Shown: one piece after another, positions 11,576 to 23,400 of the stretch
How positions within the stretch are numbered: the first letter of the stretch is position 1
Layout of the letters: every line of letters begins with the position of its first letter
From: Haliclystus octoradiatus
Taxonomy: Eukaryota; Cnidaria; Staurozoa; Stauromedusae; Haliclystidae
Reading direction: 5' to 3'
Assembly: GCA_916610825.1 (NCBI GenBank)
Contig: OU744452.1
Span: forward strand, 15,232,110 to 15,296,109
DNA: 64,000 bases
Translations under genes and position numbers: made by a program
The notes under the pieces: model-generated
What the model saw: the letters and a program-made list of their open reading frames with translations, nothing else
Database searches by the model: none
What the model was told of the DNA's origin: nothing

Positions 11576-13488
11576 TTATACTCAAAGTCAAAAGCGATTT
11601 AAAATTTGAATTTTATAAATGTGACATACTTAATATATACACTGCTAGCAATGTGTTAACCGCGCCACTGGATGATGAGTAAAAAGATATAAACTTCATG
11701 GATGGAAACACATACCGCAAAATGTCATTGTTAGTCAAAATAATTGACATTTTACATCCACATACATATACTCTTTCAGCGTATTGTATATAACAACCTC
11801 CAAATAATGAATGCTATTATATTCCACAGTTATTAAAATAAGCAAATCCAATTTAATTGCAAGGTACTTTAAAAACATTGTGCTCTCGAAAACAGTTCCG
11901 TGAACGCGGTCTTTTGCGAAAATTATCGTTGGGATTTCTTGCTATGTTTGCTGTTGAAGATTAATCTCTGGATAAGCTTTTACGTGGAATGTTAGATACA
12001 CTGAATTACTTGTAATAGTTCGCCATCGCCAGCAATATTCATGCAGAGTTAAATCTCTTTGATTCTTTAAGAACAGGCTGCACGTCAAAATCAGACATAT
12101 TGCTGATCAGTCATACTCAGATAAAACAGCTTCACTCATAAGTAAAATTGATTTGCATTAAAAATGAAGCGGATCAGTTGTAACTTTACTTAGAAAGAGA
12201 AATGTACAGTTGTAATGATTTTTGAATGACCGCGTGTGATTCGTAAACAATTCAACAATATGTGAGAAATGTTGAAAGAGGGTGGAATCTGAAAAGGGTG
12301 CCTGGTTTCGATTTCGATTGATTGATATTGTCTACAAAACAATAGAACGATGACGGCTTCGCCTGAGCGCATCTATAATCAACAACTCATTTTTCGAAAG
12401 TGCTGTTTGAATTTTCAGGAAGTGACGCACATAGTCTGTAGTGTCCCAGGGAGTCAATGTGCAACTTGAAATCCTTCTCTCCTCATTCACAAATAAATAT
12501 GGAGCCTGAAATTTGCGAAGCTATTGAGTTTGTGTAGAGTTCTGAAAGATTACATTTATTACATGTTGATTCTTCAAAGGTTTCTTATAAAGAGAGTGAC
12601 TACAAATTATAGTGATTATTTACATGCAGAGCGAGACAAAATACAAACAGAATTAATGTATAAAGCACAACAAATAAACCGCAACATTGCACGGAAAAAC
12701 CAAACGTTGAAGCATTTTCTTATCATCAAGTTGACGATGTCGAAGTTGTTTTCAATGGCAGAGATGTTTCGTAGTATGATCAAATTCTCGTTCCTGAGAA
12801 ACCTCGCGAAGTCGTGATTTCTGAATATCGTAAATATTTTGTTATGATCATTTGTCATTTGATATGTCTAACGAAAGACCAAACTATTGTTTTAAAATAC
12901 AATTACTTGTCTTACTTTGTAAACATTTCAATTCCAGGAGCCTAAAATTCTTTAAAACGTTATCACCATTAAAGAACTTGCTTGTGTTGGGTGTCCCATC
13001 TTTTTCCACCTTAAAAATCCTAGGGTAAACATGGCTCCGAATACCGGGAAAACCGCTAGCCTCAAAAGTTTGATCTGTGATAAAATACAGAAATTATAAC
13101 TTTCCGATAACAATCAAATAAGTATCTCAATTATGGCACCGATTTACAAAATGATATTTCGCTGAAGATCTTTATATTTATTGAAAAGTGACGTAAGTGA
13201 GTTATTCGCCGTGCAGCATGCAAAATAAAAACACAGAATGAAAGACAACTATAGGCTACGCTGTTTCAAGGTAAACCTTAAAATTTAGATAACAATTAGT
13301 ACATCAATTTCTAGAGAACTATGTGCAATATATATTACAGAAGTTCTTGTATGTGTCTTTCTTTATTCAACAGTATATATTTTGTTGTGGGATTTCCATT
13401 GCTTGGTTTATGAATTGAAATTGAATTTTAAATTGTGAATTCGTGAATTGAGAATCTGCTCTCGAATGAGATTCCGTCGTTTGTTTTA
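11576..13488. other. Long stretch with no recognisable gene
   Basis: AT-rich and without family motifs on either strand. Open frames here (for example 12524-12817 plus and 12616-12858 minus) overlap each other antisense, have no recognisable domains and lack splice context. Confidence 0.4.
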
Positions 13489-13576
13489 TTTTAGAAAAGG
13501 GTTACTACACGCTTACACATGTTTGCATTCATATTTAATACAAACATGGCAAGTGTATGGTGAACCTTTAATATAA
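13489..13576. mobile_element. MITE-like element, partial
   Basis: It starts TTTTAGAAAAGGGTTACTAC and shares the GTTTGCATTCATATTTA interior with the 2170-2307 element. The right end, 'gtatggtgaacctttaatataa', is a degraded inverse of the left. Third member of the family at 1640 and 2170. Confidence 0.5.
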
Positions 13577-14140
13577 ATTCGTATTTGGTTTATTGAAAAT
13601 GATAATTGATTGTATTAACTAAAAATTTCTGGCCGTTGTATTCGATCAGGATAAGACCAAGAGTGTAACATGTCGTATGGTTATTTTATCCACAATTTGT
13701 TCAAGATCGAAAGCGTGTTTTAGCTGTAGGAGTTAGCTGCGTCTGTGTTACAATGGTCTTTGATATAAAAATTAAAATCTCCAAATATCAAAAGTTCTTC
13801 TGCTATCACTTCAGATAATTATAAAAAATTTCTTGATTTTAACCATTTTATCAGCTCTCCTGCTATCGCATTTACATTTTAGCCTTTTTCGTTCGTCATA
13901 TTCTGCATAAACATTATTAGAAATTCCACACCCTAATACTAATTCATTGTGACTATTGAACTTGAATAGGTAACCACATGCAGCAGTATATAAGAGACAT
14001 CAGTTTGAAAACAAGCGGCTCAATTATATATACACTTAATGTATATATATGGCGCTGAGATAAATAAAACTCACTATTTCCCAAGTTCCAGATCCTCGTT
14101 ATAAATTATATTTCTTACCTTTTGGACACAAGGCTGGATT
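13577..14140. other. No gene seen; possible decayed LTR
   Basis: Non-coding. Around 13985-14100 a 'tatataag' box, then 'gagataaataaaactcac' and a 'gttataaatta' end could be remains of a long terminal repeat beside the gypsy-like remnant, but no second copy was found to prove it. Confidence 0.3.
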
Positions 14141-14141
14141 A

Positions 14142-15980
14142 TTATGCTTTGTTTGGACACAAATGCACACGGTATATCTTAGCTGTATGAGGTACGTTAG
14201 ATGCAGCATCCCATGGACTTTTGAAAGGGTGAACAGGACGACGGACATGTTGGTTGAGTTTAGTAAAATTAACACACAGACGTAATTTATCATTTGGTTT
14301 CTGTAGTACAACTAGTGGGCTAACAAAGTATGTTGAATGATCGTCGGCTAGTTGTAGAATACCCTTAGCTACTATACTGTCAAGTGTACTTTTGACTTCA
14401 GCCTGCCAAGCAAAGGGAATTTTTGTAGGTGTAGAAAGTGCATCTGGCGTAACATCATCTTTTAAATAAATGTGCATCGGTAGACCAGCCATTGGCTTAA
14501 GTTGATCAATATCATTAAACACATCAGAAAATTCATCTAGTAGTTGAGAGTGTATATTTTCAGATAAATTGTGAGGCTTGTGAGAAGAAACACGAGGAGC
14601 TTCTTGTACAACGGTGCGCAACATAGATGCCATAGGGGCAGGAAAAGTGGCAGGTATTATACCAAACTCAATTAGATTTTGAGTCGGAATAAGAAAGTCT
14701 GAAACCCCTTTACAAATATATATTTTTATCTTAGTGCTATATGTAGCTAGAATACCACGGCAATGTAAAACGCCAAGAACTTCTAAAGGTGAACCATTAG
14801 TAGCAGATAATTTGTCTGAGGTGTGGTTTAACCGAGAGAAAGGAATATTATTGTCCGTCAATAGAGTGTCACATGCAAACTTCAGTGCCAGAATCAGGAA
14901 TGCCGCTAACAATTATTTGCTTGCGATGTGTCAATGATAATGCTAGAGATATGTGTTGACATTTTGATGTAACCTTAGGCGAAGTATGTGAAACTGCATT
15001 TAGCTTCACACTTTCAATAATTATGTCCACTTTATCAGAACCACACACAGGCCTATATGACCTTTCTTGTTACAATTATGACAAGTTTTATCCTTAGCCC
15101 AGCAAGATTGTTGATGATGATAATGATTGGTTTTGCCACAATGCTAGCAAGGGAAGGTGTTAGATTTCGCACCTGAAGCTTTTTTACGAAGCTTATTATG
15201 AACATTAGTTACACGAGCAACCTGAGCCGTTCCAGAGACCTCTTCGTTTCGTGCATTTTGATCGAATTCACATAATTTTTTGATAATATTTACAGAGACG
15301 CCCTCATCGAGAGCACAACATTTTCGTCTGATTTCAGAGTCATAAAGTCCTTCTATAATGAAGTCCCCCAATGAGCGATCGTGACAATGGGGACAGGGGT
15401 CCGTAAGATGAAATAATTTCAGTTTTTCACGATAGAATGCACAAAACGGTTCCATTCTCACCTTGTGAATAATGCATAAATGCTGCATAACGTATCTGCA
15501 GATTATCTTTTTGCTTAAAATATCCATCTAGCTTAAGTAACAATTTATTTGTATTAATAGTCCTTTGATCTACATTTAATATCAATCGGACAGTGTCAAG
15601 TCTTGATTCATACGAGAAAGTAGAAAGGAACTTGCTGTTGACTAGGGCAACGAGTAAGGTCCGTAAATAATATATAGTTATCTATTTGACGTCTCCAGTG
15701 AACAAACTGACCATATGTAAGGTTATCAGGCATTTTATCTAGAGGTGGGTAAGCGCTCGATAGGCGTATCCCGGAAGCCGATTTTTCAATGTTACTCACT
15801 GGCACACTTTTAACAACAAGTTAATCGTCGCTTGCATTAGGCAATACATATGCCACGGTTTCAGTAGTCGCATCGAGGTCAGTGAGTTGTGCCATAAATG
15901 CAGATAACGATCTCTCCATACGCTTTTCAAACGAATCCATACGGGCAGCGAGATTGACATTATCGTCAAAAGCGGGCGGT
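14142..15980 (-). pseudogene. Ty3/gypsy-like retrotransposon remnant (gag, protease, start of RT)
   Basis: Order on the minus strand: a gag-like region in two frames (about 15960-15608 and 15527-15144, with PCPHCHDRSLGDFIIEGLYD), a zinc-knuckle region (about 15150-15050, CGK...CWAKDKTCHNCNKKG with a stop in the first CxxC), a protease with PDSGTEVC (about 14910-14885) frameshifted against the rest, and pol from 14912. Pol ends inside the RT fingers: RLCVNFTKLNQHVRRPVHPF is the classic gypsy N-terminal RT motif (about 14290-14225). The catalytic palm (YxDD), RNase H and integrase are missing, so the element is truncated at about 14140. Several stops and frameshifts make it dead. Flanking LTRs were not confirmed. 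Confidence 0.75.
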
Positions 15981-16221
15981 CATTGGAGTTTTTTCTGTAA
16001 CCTTCGATATTGCAGTTTTATGAAACATAACGTTTAATGTAAACGATATACGGTATACAGAATGATAATATGTGACATAAAACTAAACAAGATATAATAA
16101 TAAACAATGATATAAGTTCAAAAATAGCAACTGCGCCATGTGATGTCTCAATATAATATGATAATTGATCATGTTTACGCTAGATACAAGGTGTTAATTA
16201 TAAGATCTAGCTGTAAGTTAA

Positions 16222-16850
16222 CACATATATAACAAAGTATTATCTAACCTTCGTGAAAATAAACCAAATAAAATGTATTTAACATCCTCAACATTTGAAT
16301 AATTCAAATATAACAACATCTGCGTCCGACATCAATAACACCCAAAAAAGTATAACTTTGTTGACCCAGCATCGATCATTTCCAAAGATTTTGATCCCCT
16401 CTGCCATGCCACCACAGAATAACTAGCTAAACCTCAGAAGCGGCTTTAAGATCATCTCGTTTTGATGCGAAAAAAATTCCGGGGGTCAGATTATTAAACA
16501 AACAAACTTCAAAGCATCAAAGCGCGAACATCTTAAAACAGCTTTTGAGGCAAATTCTCAGTCTTTTTGCCGTGGCAGAAGCGATCAAAATGTTTGGAAA
16601 TTATCAATATTGGGTCAATACAACCATGATACAACATAGATAGACTTTTGAGGATGTAATTGATGTCGGATAAAGATGTTGTTTTTAAATTTGAATTATT
16701 CAATACTCGAGGATGTTAAATACATTTTATTTGGTTGATTTTAACAAAGTTAAGATAATATTATGGCCTGTATAAAACTCTTCAAAACACAAATCAGATT
16801 TGTAAAATCTGAGTTACACTATCTTAGTTCTATTATAATATCTTGATACT
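16222..16850. repeat. Fold-back repeat (inverted pair)
   Basis: 16222-16500 (minus) and 16540-16850 (plus) are inverted copies of one sequence, each containing the GATGTCGGA and AAATTTGAATTATTCAATACTC type blocks. A third, single copy lies at 3471-3775. The spacer is only about 40 bp, so the strand could form a long hairpin. No coding motif was recognised, so this is likely a non-autonomous transposable element. Confidence 0.7.
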
Positions 16851-16905
16851 GATATATCGCGTCTGTAAGCAGTACATGTAATGCTCCGATGAAAAGTGTA
16901 AGGTA

Positions 16906-17000
16906 GGATAATAGTAATAATAATAGTAATCTTTATTTATATAGTGCATTTCCCCAGATGCTAAAATGTGCTTCAAAGTCATTCAAAACCTTACAATATT
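16906..17000 (-). repeat. LINE 3' tail fragment
   Basis: On the minus strand the sequence reads TTGAAGCACATTTTAGCAT, then GGGGAAATGCACTATATAAA, ending in a (TAT)n-like run. This is the layout of LINE 3' ends with a terminal microsatellite. Only the tail is present, so it is a 5'-truncated copy. Confidence 0.5.
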
Positions 17001-17211
17001 GGTCCATATACAATACCCTCATATAAAATTAAATCTATAGTTATTTATTTTTGTCTTAGATAAAGAATAAGGTCAAGTTGTCCACACTTGTATAGGCTAG
17101 TGCAGAATGATGAATATTAAAGCCTCAATAAATAATTAATAATTTTCTAATCAACGCGGCATGGCGTGAAACTCAGCTTAGCGAGAGTCATGTGTCTCTT
17201 TTGTGAATCAT

Positions 17212-17259
17212 TTTATTTATTTATTCATTCAATCTATCTTTATATTTTTATACTTTATT
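17212..17259 (-). terminator. Poly(A) signals of the F-type lectin gene
   Basis: On the minus strand AATAAA lies at 17259-17254, about 90 nt past the lectin stop codon. A run of three overlapping AATAAA hexamers follows at 17225-17212. Position and strand fit 3'-end formation of the lectin transcript. Confidence 0.65.
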
Positions 17260-17348
17260 TTTACACTTTATATTATTATTAGTTTTTAAAACACGTAAAT
17301 CCCATCAATGATATTTAAAATCATCAACATCAAAACTTAATTCGTTTT

Positions 17349-17496
17349 TCATTGATAATAGCCAAATGCCCTCACTTCCATCAAGGTAAGTGTACGAACA
17401 CCACCAATCCAAACCACAAGATAACGGCCAGTAACAGGATTGTCACATGTGAAAGTGCGGATTGATTCAACAGCGTATGGCATACTACTAACACAC
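17349..17496 (-). CDS. F-type lectin exon B, domain 9, terminal exon with stop
   Basis: Acceptor TGTGCAG, then CVSSMPY. It ends AFGYYQ and TGA (17351-17349) where internal copies have the linker and donor, so it is the 3'-terminal exon. It has IGGVRT (Val for the usual Asp) and CDNPVTG. Poly(A) signals follow at 17259-17212. Confidence 0.87.
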
Positions 17497-20400
17497 CTGC
17501 ACATGCGATAAAGATACAGATAAATTGCAGTTGAACATGAGTGCAGAGATCTACTCATAGAGTCTATACCTTAAGTAGTTTGGAGGATTTGTCCTTTAGC
17601 GGCAAGCTATAATGTTTTAGCTTAAGAATAGTTTAAACATTTATTATAGTAATGTATGATACCTGCTTTAGGGTCTAGGGGAGAAAGTACTGGTGACACC
17701 GCTATACAAAAAGTCTGTAAATCTATGTAATTATATGTAAAGTTGTTAATGTGCCTCAATAAACAAGCACTTGTGTTTACGGGGTGACTCTTGGTCATTG
17801 ATTGATTGTAACATGTATAATAATATTGTTATTGTTACCATTATTATTATATATCAATCGAAAGTTGAGTACCATTTTTATGAGAACATGTAATATTGAA
17901 TATATTACTAATAGATCATAGAAAATAGTTCTCGATTACTAGCAGTCTTCTGCGTTGATGTTTTGCCTGAAATAAACTACCTTTGATGTAATTTAGGATG
18001 TAACAAATAAAATGTAGATCATTTCTAATTCAGTCTGCCACGGATCAGACAATAGGGAGTTTTAGATTCAGGACGAAGTCAGTATCGAAGTTGAAATTGA
18101 AATAATTTGAAGATTGAGACGGGAATTTCTTCGATGTCTGTCGAAAGCTGATTAGATTGATAACAAAGACAAGACAGTAGATAATTTTTCACAAAATGGT
18201 AAATTGGGCGCTAACTGTGTTGATCTGTAAAGTCTTTGAAGTGACTTGTTTTTTGATGCTTCGTTAGATAAAGCTGCTTCATGGAAGTTAGAAGGAATGG
18301 GAAGAAAATCCCCTGCTAATTTTTTCTTATTTGTCTTTGGATTTACTGTAATGCCTTTGTTTTGAAAGTTGAGTCTTGTTTACAAGTTGACAGACATTAT
18401 TGCAAAGCCTCCTTTCTGTTTGAAATTGCTATATAAACTGCCAAAATCGGCTTTCACAAAGCGCGGGAAAACAAACTTCGTACGTTCTGAGCAGTACGAA
18501 GATTTCAAAAAACTTTGTTGTGGACGAAGTTGTCAGTACAAAGTTATTTGGTATGATTCCCTAGACATGCGCAGTATGGATGCTCATAGGGACAGTTGAC
18601 TCCAACCTTGACTTCGTTTTGAATCTAAACCTCTCTAATCAAAACGTGAAGCAACGAAGCATTCAGTATAGGCACAGCTGTCCTGAGAAGCCAGAAAGAA
18701 TCAATGCAACGCAAATCATAAGGAAAATTAGAAAGAAAGCAGGTTAGGTACAACTATTTGCAGTTTTGAATTAGATGATATGCTATTTGATTCCGTTCGT
18801 TTCGAAATGACCGAGAAAATCGTGAAGAACCATCGCAAACTCGACAACTCTACAAATCTCTAGTGCATTTACTTTTAATTACTCGCTAGATATGTGTTTA
18901 AATATGTCGCTTGTGTTATTCACTATTTTCCAGGAAAATGTTTCCTACATTTTCTGGAACAAATGTGTTTAAGCTCGGATAGGGTTTTGCCATTACAGCG
19001 GTTTATCAATCAAATTCAAGGGTCACACCATTATCTTCTAGCAAATAGTAGTGAATTACTTACAGTTTTGCATTTGTTTGGGATGGCATTGGCTGATCTT
19101 GCAATTGGATTGTAATATCATCGAGGTGGGTTGCAAATTGATCATTTCTGTTGTAAAGAATTACTTTGGTGATTGTGCTTTTTGGTAGTCCTAAATCGAC
19201 ATACCACCAAGGATTGGACTCCAGTACCGTAATCGCAAATGAATTAACAGCAATGTCAATACCAGTATCTCCATCAATTGCGTATGTGCATGATAAATAC
19301 GCATTATAACGAACAGACGACTGTGAACACTGTTTGTTGGCCAAATCGATTTCTATATAATGAAGAGATCATACACAATATTGAAAGGTTGCAATGCCGT
19401 GTGCGTTTAAACTCAACTAACTGTACAGCTCGCTTACATAGATGCCATATGAAAGGATATTTGACAATAATATACAACCTGTCTATATTTCAATGAACGC
19501 AATTTGATAGTTTTAGTCAACATCGCATCAGTATTGGCGTTCTTATTGTCATAGCAATAACCCTCTTCGGCATTTTGAAAGTTTCATTGTTCTGAGGTGG
19601 AAACAGAATTATCCCGTGTGTCTTCCCTAGAGAGTGGTATTAACAATGAGAAATAGGAAATCGACAAGTAGCTCCGAAGAGGTTTATGGCCTATGTATGT
19701 TTTAGTAATCATAAATTTCATGCATCTAATCGGGGTTTTTCATTCTTGTACATCAATGAGTCCCTTTACTCGAAGAAAAGATTGATGACCCTGGAGTTGT
19801 GTATTTTGAAATGATCCTGATCCCAATATATATTTCAATCTATTGCTTAGGAACACCAACATTGCTTATGTGAAAAAGTGCTATTATTCATTAATATCTT
19901 GAGTCTTAGTATCGTACGATGTGGAGCATGCTCCTGCTTTATCAGAGTAGAATCAGCTGTGTTCCACACCAAGTTGTAAATCATTGGTTATCCACGTATA
20001 GGTCAAACTTTCGTCACTCTCCGTATGGAGGAACACAACTTTGCTATCCTTATATATAGGGATACGAATGAATGAATGAATGAATGAATATATATTTCAA
20101 TCATAAATATATGAATATACAATAATGACTGGAGTCACCCCTTAAGCACAATATGCTTGTTTATTTGGGGGACATGATTTGTTCATTTTTATTTATTACA
20201 TATTACATATACATAGAGCCTGTAGCAGTTAATGTAAATATTATAGTTAATTATTTAAGAATTTTTTACAAACAATGGAAATAATTCAAATAGGCTGAGT
20301 GATAATGTGAGTATTTTATTCAGTGAAACATTACAAAAAGTTGAAGGAGAGTATGGATAGGAAAATGGACAAAATTTTAAAGACATAAGAGTTAAACATC

Positions 20401-23400
20401 AGTGAAAAATGAAGGTCTGAGTGGAGCAAAATAGAGAGATCTTGTTAACTTTATTGCATAGGAAAATAAAATTAAAAATTCAGATATGAAGAAAAAAATA
20501 TATAAGACGTGAATGACTAATGATCTGTGCATACATAACAGTTGGGTATTATACATGCAGTGGAGTAAGTTTGAATGATGGATAGTTTCATGCTTTTTAG
20601 GAATGATTTTCTGGACAGTTTTATATCAATCTTGTGTGAGCAATTCTTCCAGAGAGTAAGATATTGGTATGCAGGTAACCACTGGAGATATGATGTTTTA
20701 GAGAAAGGAACTATAAAACGATTTAGTTGATGTCGTTTCTTGGGCATGAATTGGAACATGCCTAACAATACAGTAAGGCAAGTCTTTTTACAATGGATTG
20801 TAGGAAAGAAAGAACTTGTATAAAATAAATATCGTTGACTTTTAAAATGTTAATATAGGGATATGTTTGAACATTTTGTAATTTGATCATTTCGTCTTGA
20901 TGTTTTTAGCACATGTGACTTTCCATTGCCTCATGCTGACTTGAGGCTTCCTTGATACTAGCGTCAATCAATGTTTCGATTTATTCATGCCACCATCATT
21001 CTCAAGATAAATTGTACGGTATGAGGCTATTTAACACAATATACATAACAATCATAACAATATGATCAATAATAACATCGGGAATTGAAACGTTCAATAG
21101 CTTTTCTTTATTGTTGGTCATTCAACATTTAAATTTACCATCGGGTGAATTTTGATAACCAAATGCCCTCACTTCCATCAAGGTAAGTGTACGATCACCA
21201 CCAATCCAAACCACAAGATAACGGCCAGTAACATCATCGCCACATGTGAAATTGCGGATTGATTCAACAGCGTATGGCATGCTACTAACACACCTGCACA
21301 CGAAATATAGACGCAAATAAGTTTCAGTTGAAGATGAGTGCAGAGATCTACCCAAATAATTTCGTACTCAGAGAGAACCTTAGATTTATCTTTTTGATTG
21401 AAGAATTCATTCACATAGAGTCTATACCTTGAGTAGTTTGGAGGGTTTGTCCTTTAGCGACCAGGTAATGTTTTAGCTCAAGGATAGTTTAAACATTCAT
21501 TATAGTAATGTATGATACTTGCTGTAGGGGTCTAGGGAAGTCAGTACTGATGACACCGCTATATAAAATATCTGTAAATTTATGTAATTATATGTAAAGT
21601 TGTTAATGTGCCTCAATAAACAAGCACTTGTGTTTACGGGGTGACTCTGGGTCATTGATTGATTGTAACATGTATAATATTATTGTTATTGTTACCATTA
21701 TTATTATATATCAGTCGATAGTTAAATTCCATTTTTATGAGAACATGTAACATTGAAGATATTACTAATAGATCTGAGAAATCAGATCTCGTTTACTAGT
21801 AGACTTACCTGCGTTGATGTTTTGCCTGAAATAAACTACCTTTAATGTTATTTAGGATGTAACAAATAAAATTTGGATCATTTCTTGTTCAGTCTGCCAC
21901 GGATAAGACAATAAGGAGGTTTAGATTCGGAACGAAATGAGTATGGAAATTGAAGTTGAAATATTTTGAAGACTGGGATGGGATTGTCTTCGTTGTCTGT
22001 CGAAAGCTGTTTAGAAGCTTTATGGAAGTTAGAAGGAATGGGAAGAAAATCCCCAGCAAATTTTTCCTTATTTGTTTTTGGATTTAATGTAATGCCTTCG
22101 TTTGAAATTTGGGTCTTGGTTAAAAAATGACAGAAATTATTGCAAAGCCTCCTTTCTGTTCGAAATTGTTATGGAAACTGCAAAAACCGGGATTCATAAA
22201 TCGTGGGAAAAAACTTCGTTCTTTCTGAGCAGTACGAAGATTTCAAAAAACTTTGTTGTGGACGAAGCTGTCAGTACAAATTTGTTTGGGGAGATTCCCT
22301 AGACATGAGCAGTATGGATTCGCATAGGAACAGTTGACTTCGATTTTGACTTTGTTTTGAATCTAAACCTCTGTATTCAAAACGTGAAGCAACGAAGCAT
22401 TGCGTATAAGGACAGCTCTTATTAAAAGCCAGAAAGAATCAATGCAACGGAAATCAAAAGAAAAATTAGAAAAAAAAACAAAGCAGGTTAGGTACAACTA
22501 TTTGCAGTTTTGAATTAAATGATATGCTATATGATTCAGTTCGTTTTGAAATGACCGAGAAAACCGTGAAGAACCATCGCAAACTCACATAGACATAGAC
22601 AACTCTACAAATCTCTAGTGCATTTACTTTTAATTACTCGCTAGATATGTGTTTAAATATGTCGCTTGTGTTATACACTATTTTCAAGGAAAATTTTTCC
22701 TACATTTTCCGGAACAAATGTGTTTAAGCTCGGATAGGGTTTTGCCATTACAGCGGTTAATCAATCAAATTCAAGGGTCACACCGTTATCTTCTCGCAAA
22801 TAGTAATGAATTACTTACAGTTTTGCATTTGTTTGGGATGGCATTGGCTGATCTTGCAATTGGATTGTGATATCATCGAGGTGGGTTGCATATTGATCAT
22901 TTCTGTTGTAAAGAATTACTTTGGTGATTGTGCTTTTTGGTAGTCCTAAATCGACATACCACCAAGGATTGGACTCGAGTACCGTAATCGCAAATGAATT
23001 AACAGCAATGTCAATACCAGTATCTCCATCAATTGCGTATGTGCAGGATGAATAATCATTATAACGAACAGACGACTGTGAACACTGTTTGTTGGCCAAA
23101 CCTATTTCTATATAATGAACAAATTATAAACAGTATTGAAAGGTTGCAATGCCGTGTGCGTTTAAACTCAATTAACTGTAGAGATCGCTTACATGGATGC
23201 CATATGAAAGGATATTTGACAATAATATACAACCTGTCTGTATTTCAATGAAATCAATTTGATTTTTTTGATTTTTGATTTTTTTTTTGATATTTTTATT
23301 CAACATCGCATCAGTATTGACATTCTTAATTTCATAGAAATAACCCTCTTCAGAGTTTGCAAGTTTCATTGTTCTGAGGTGGAAATAGAATAATCCCGCG

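Noticed and set aside
12524-12858. Opposed open frames of 97 and 80 codons
   Set aside because: They overlap antisense, are AT-rich and show no motif or splice context.
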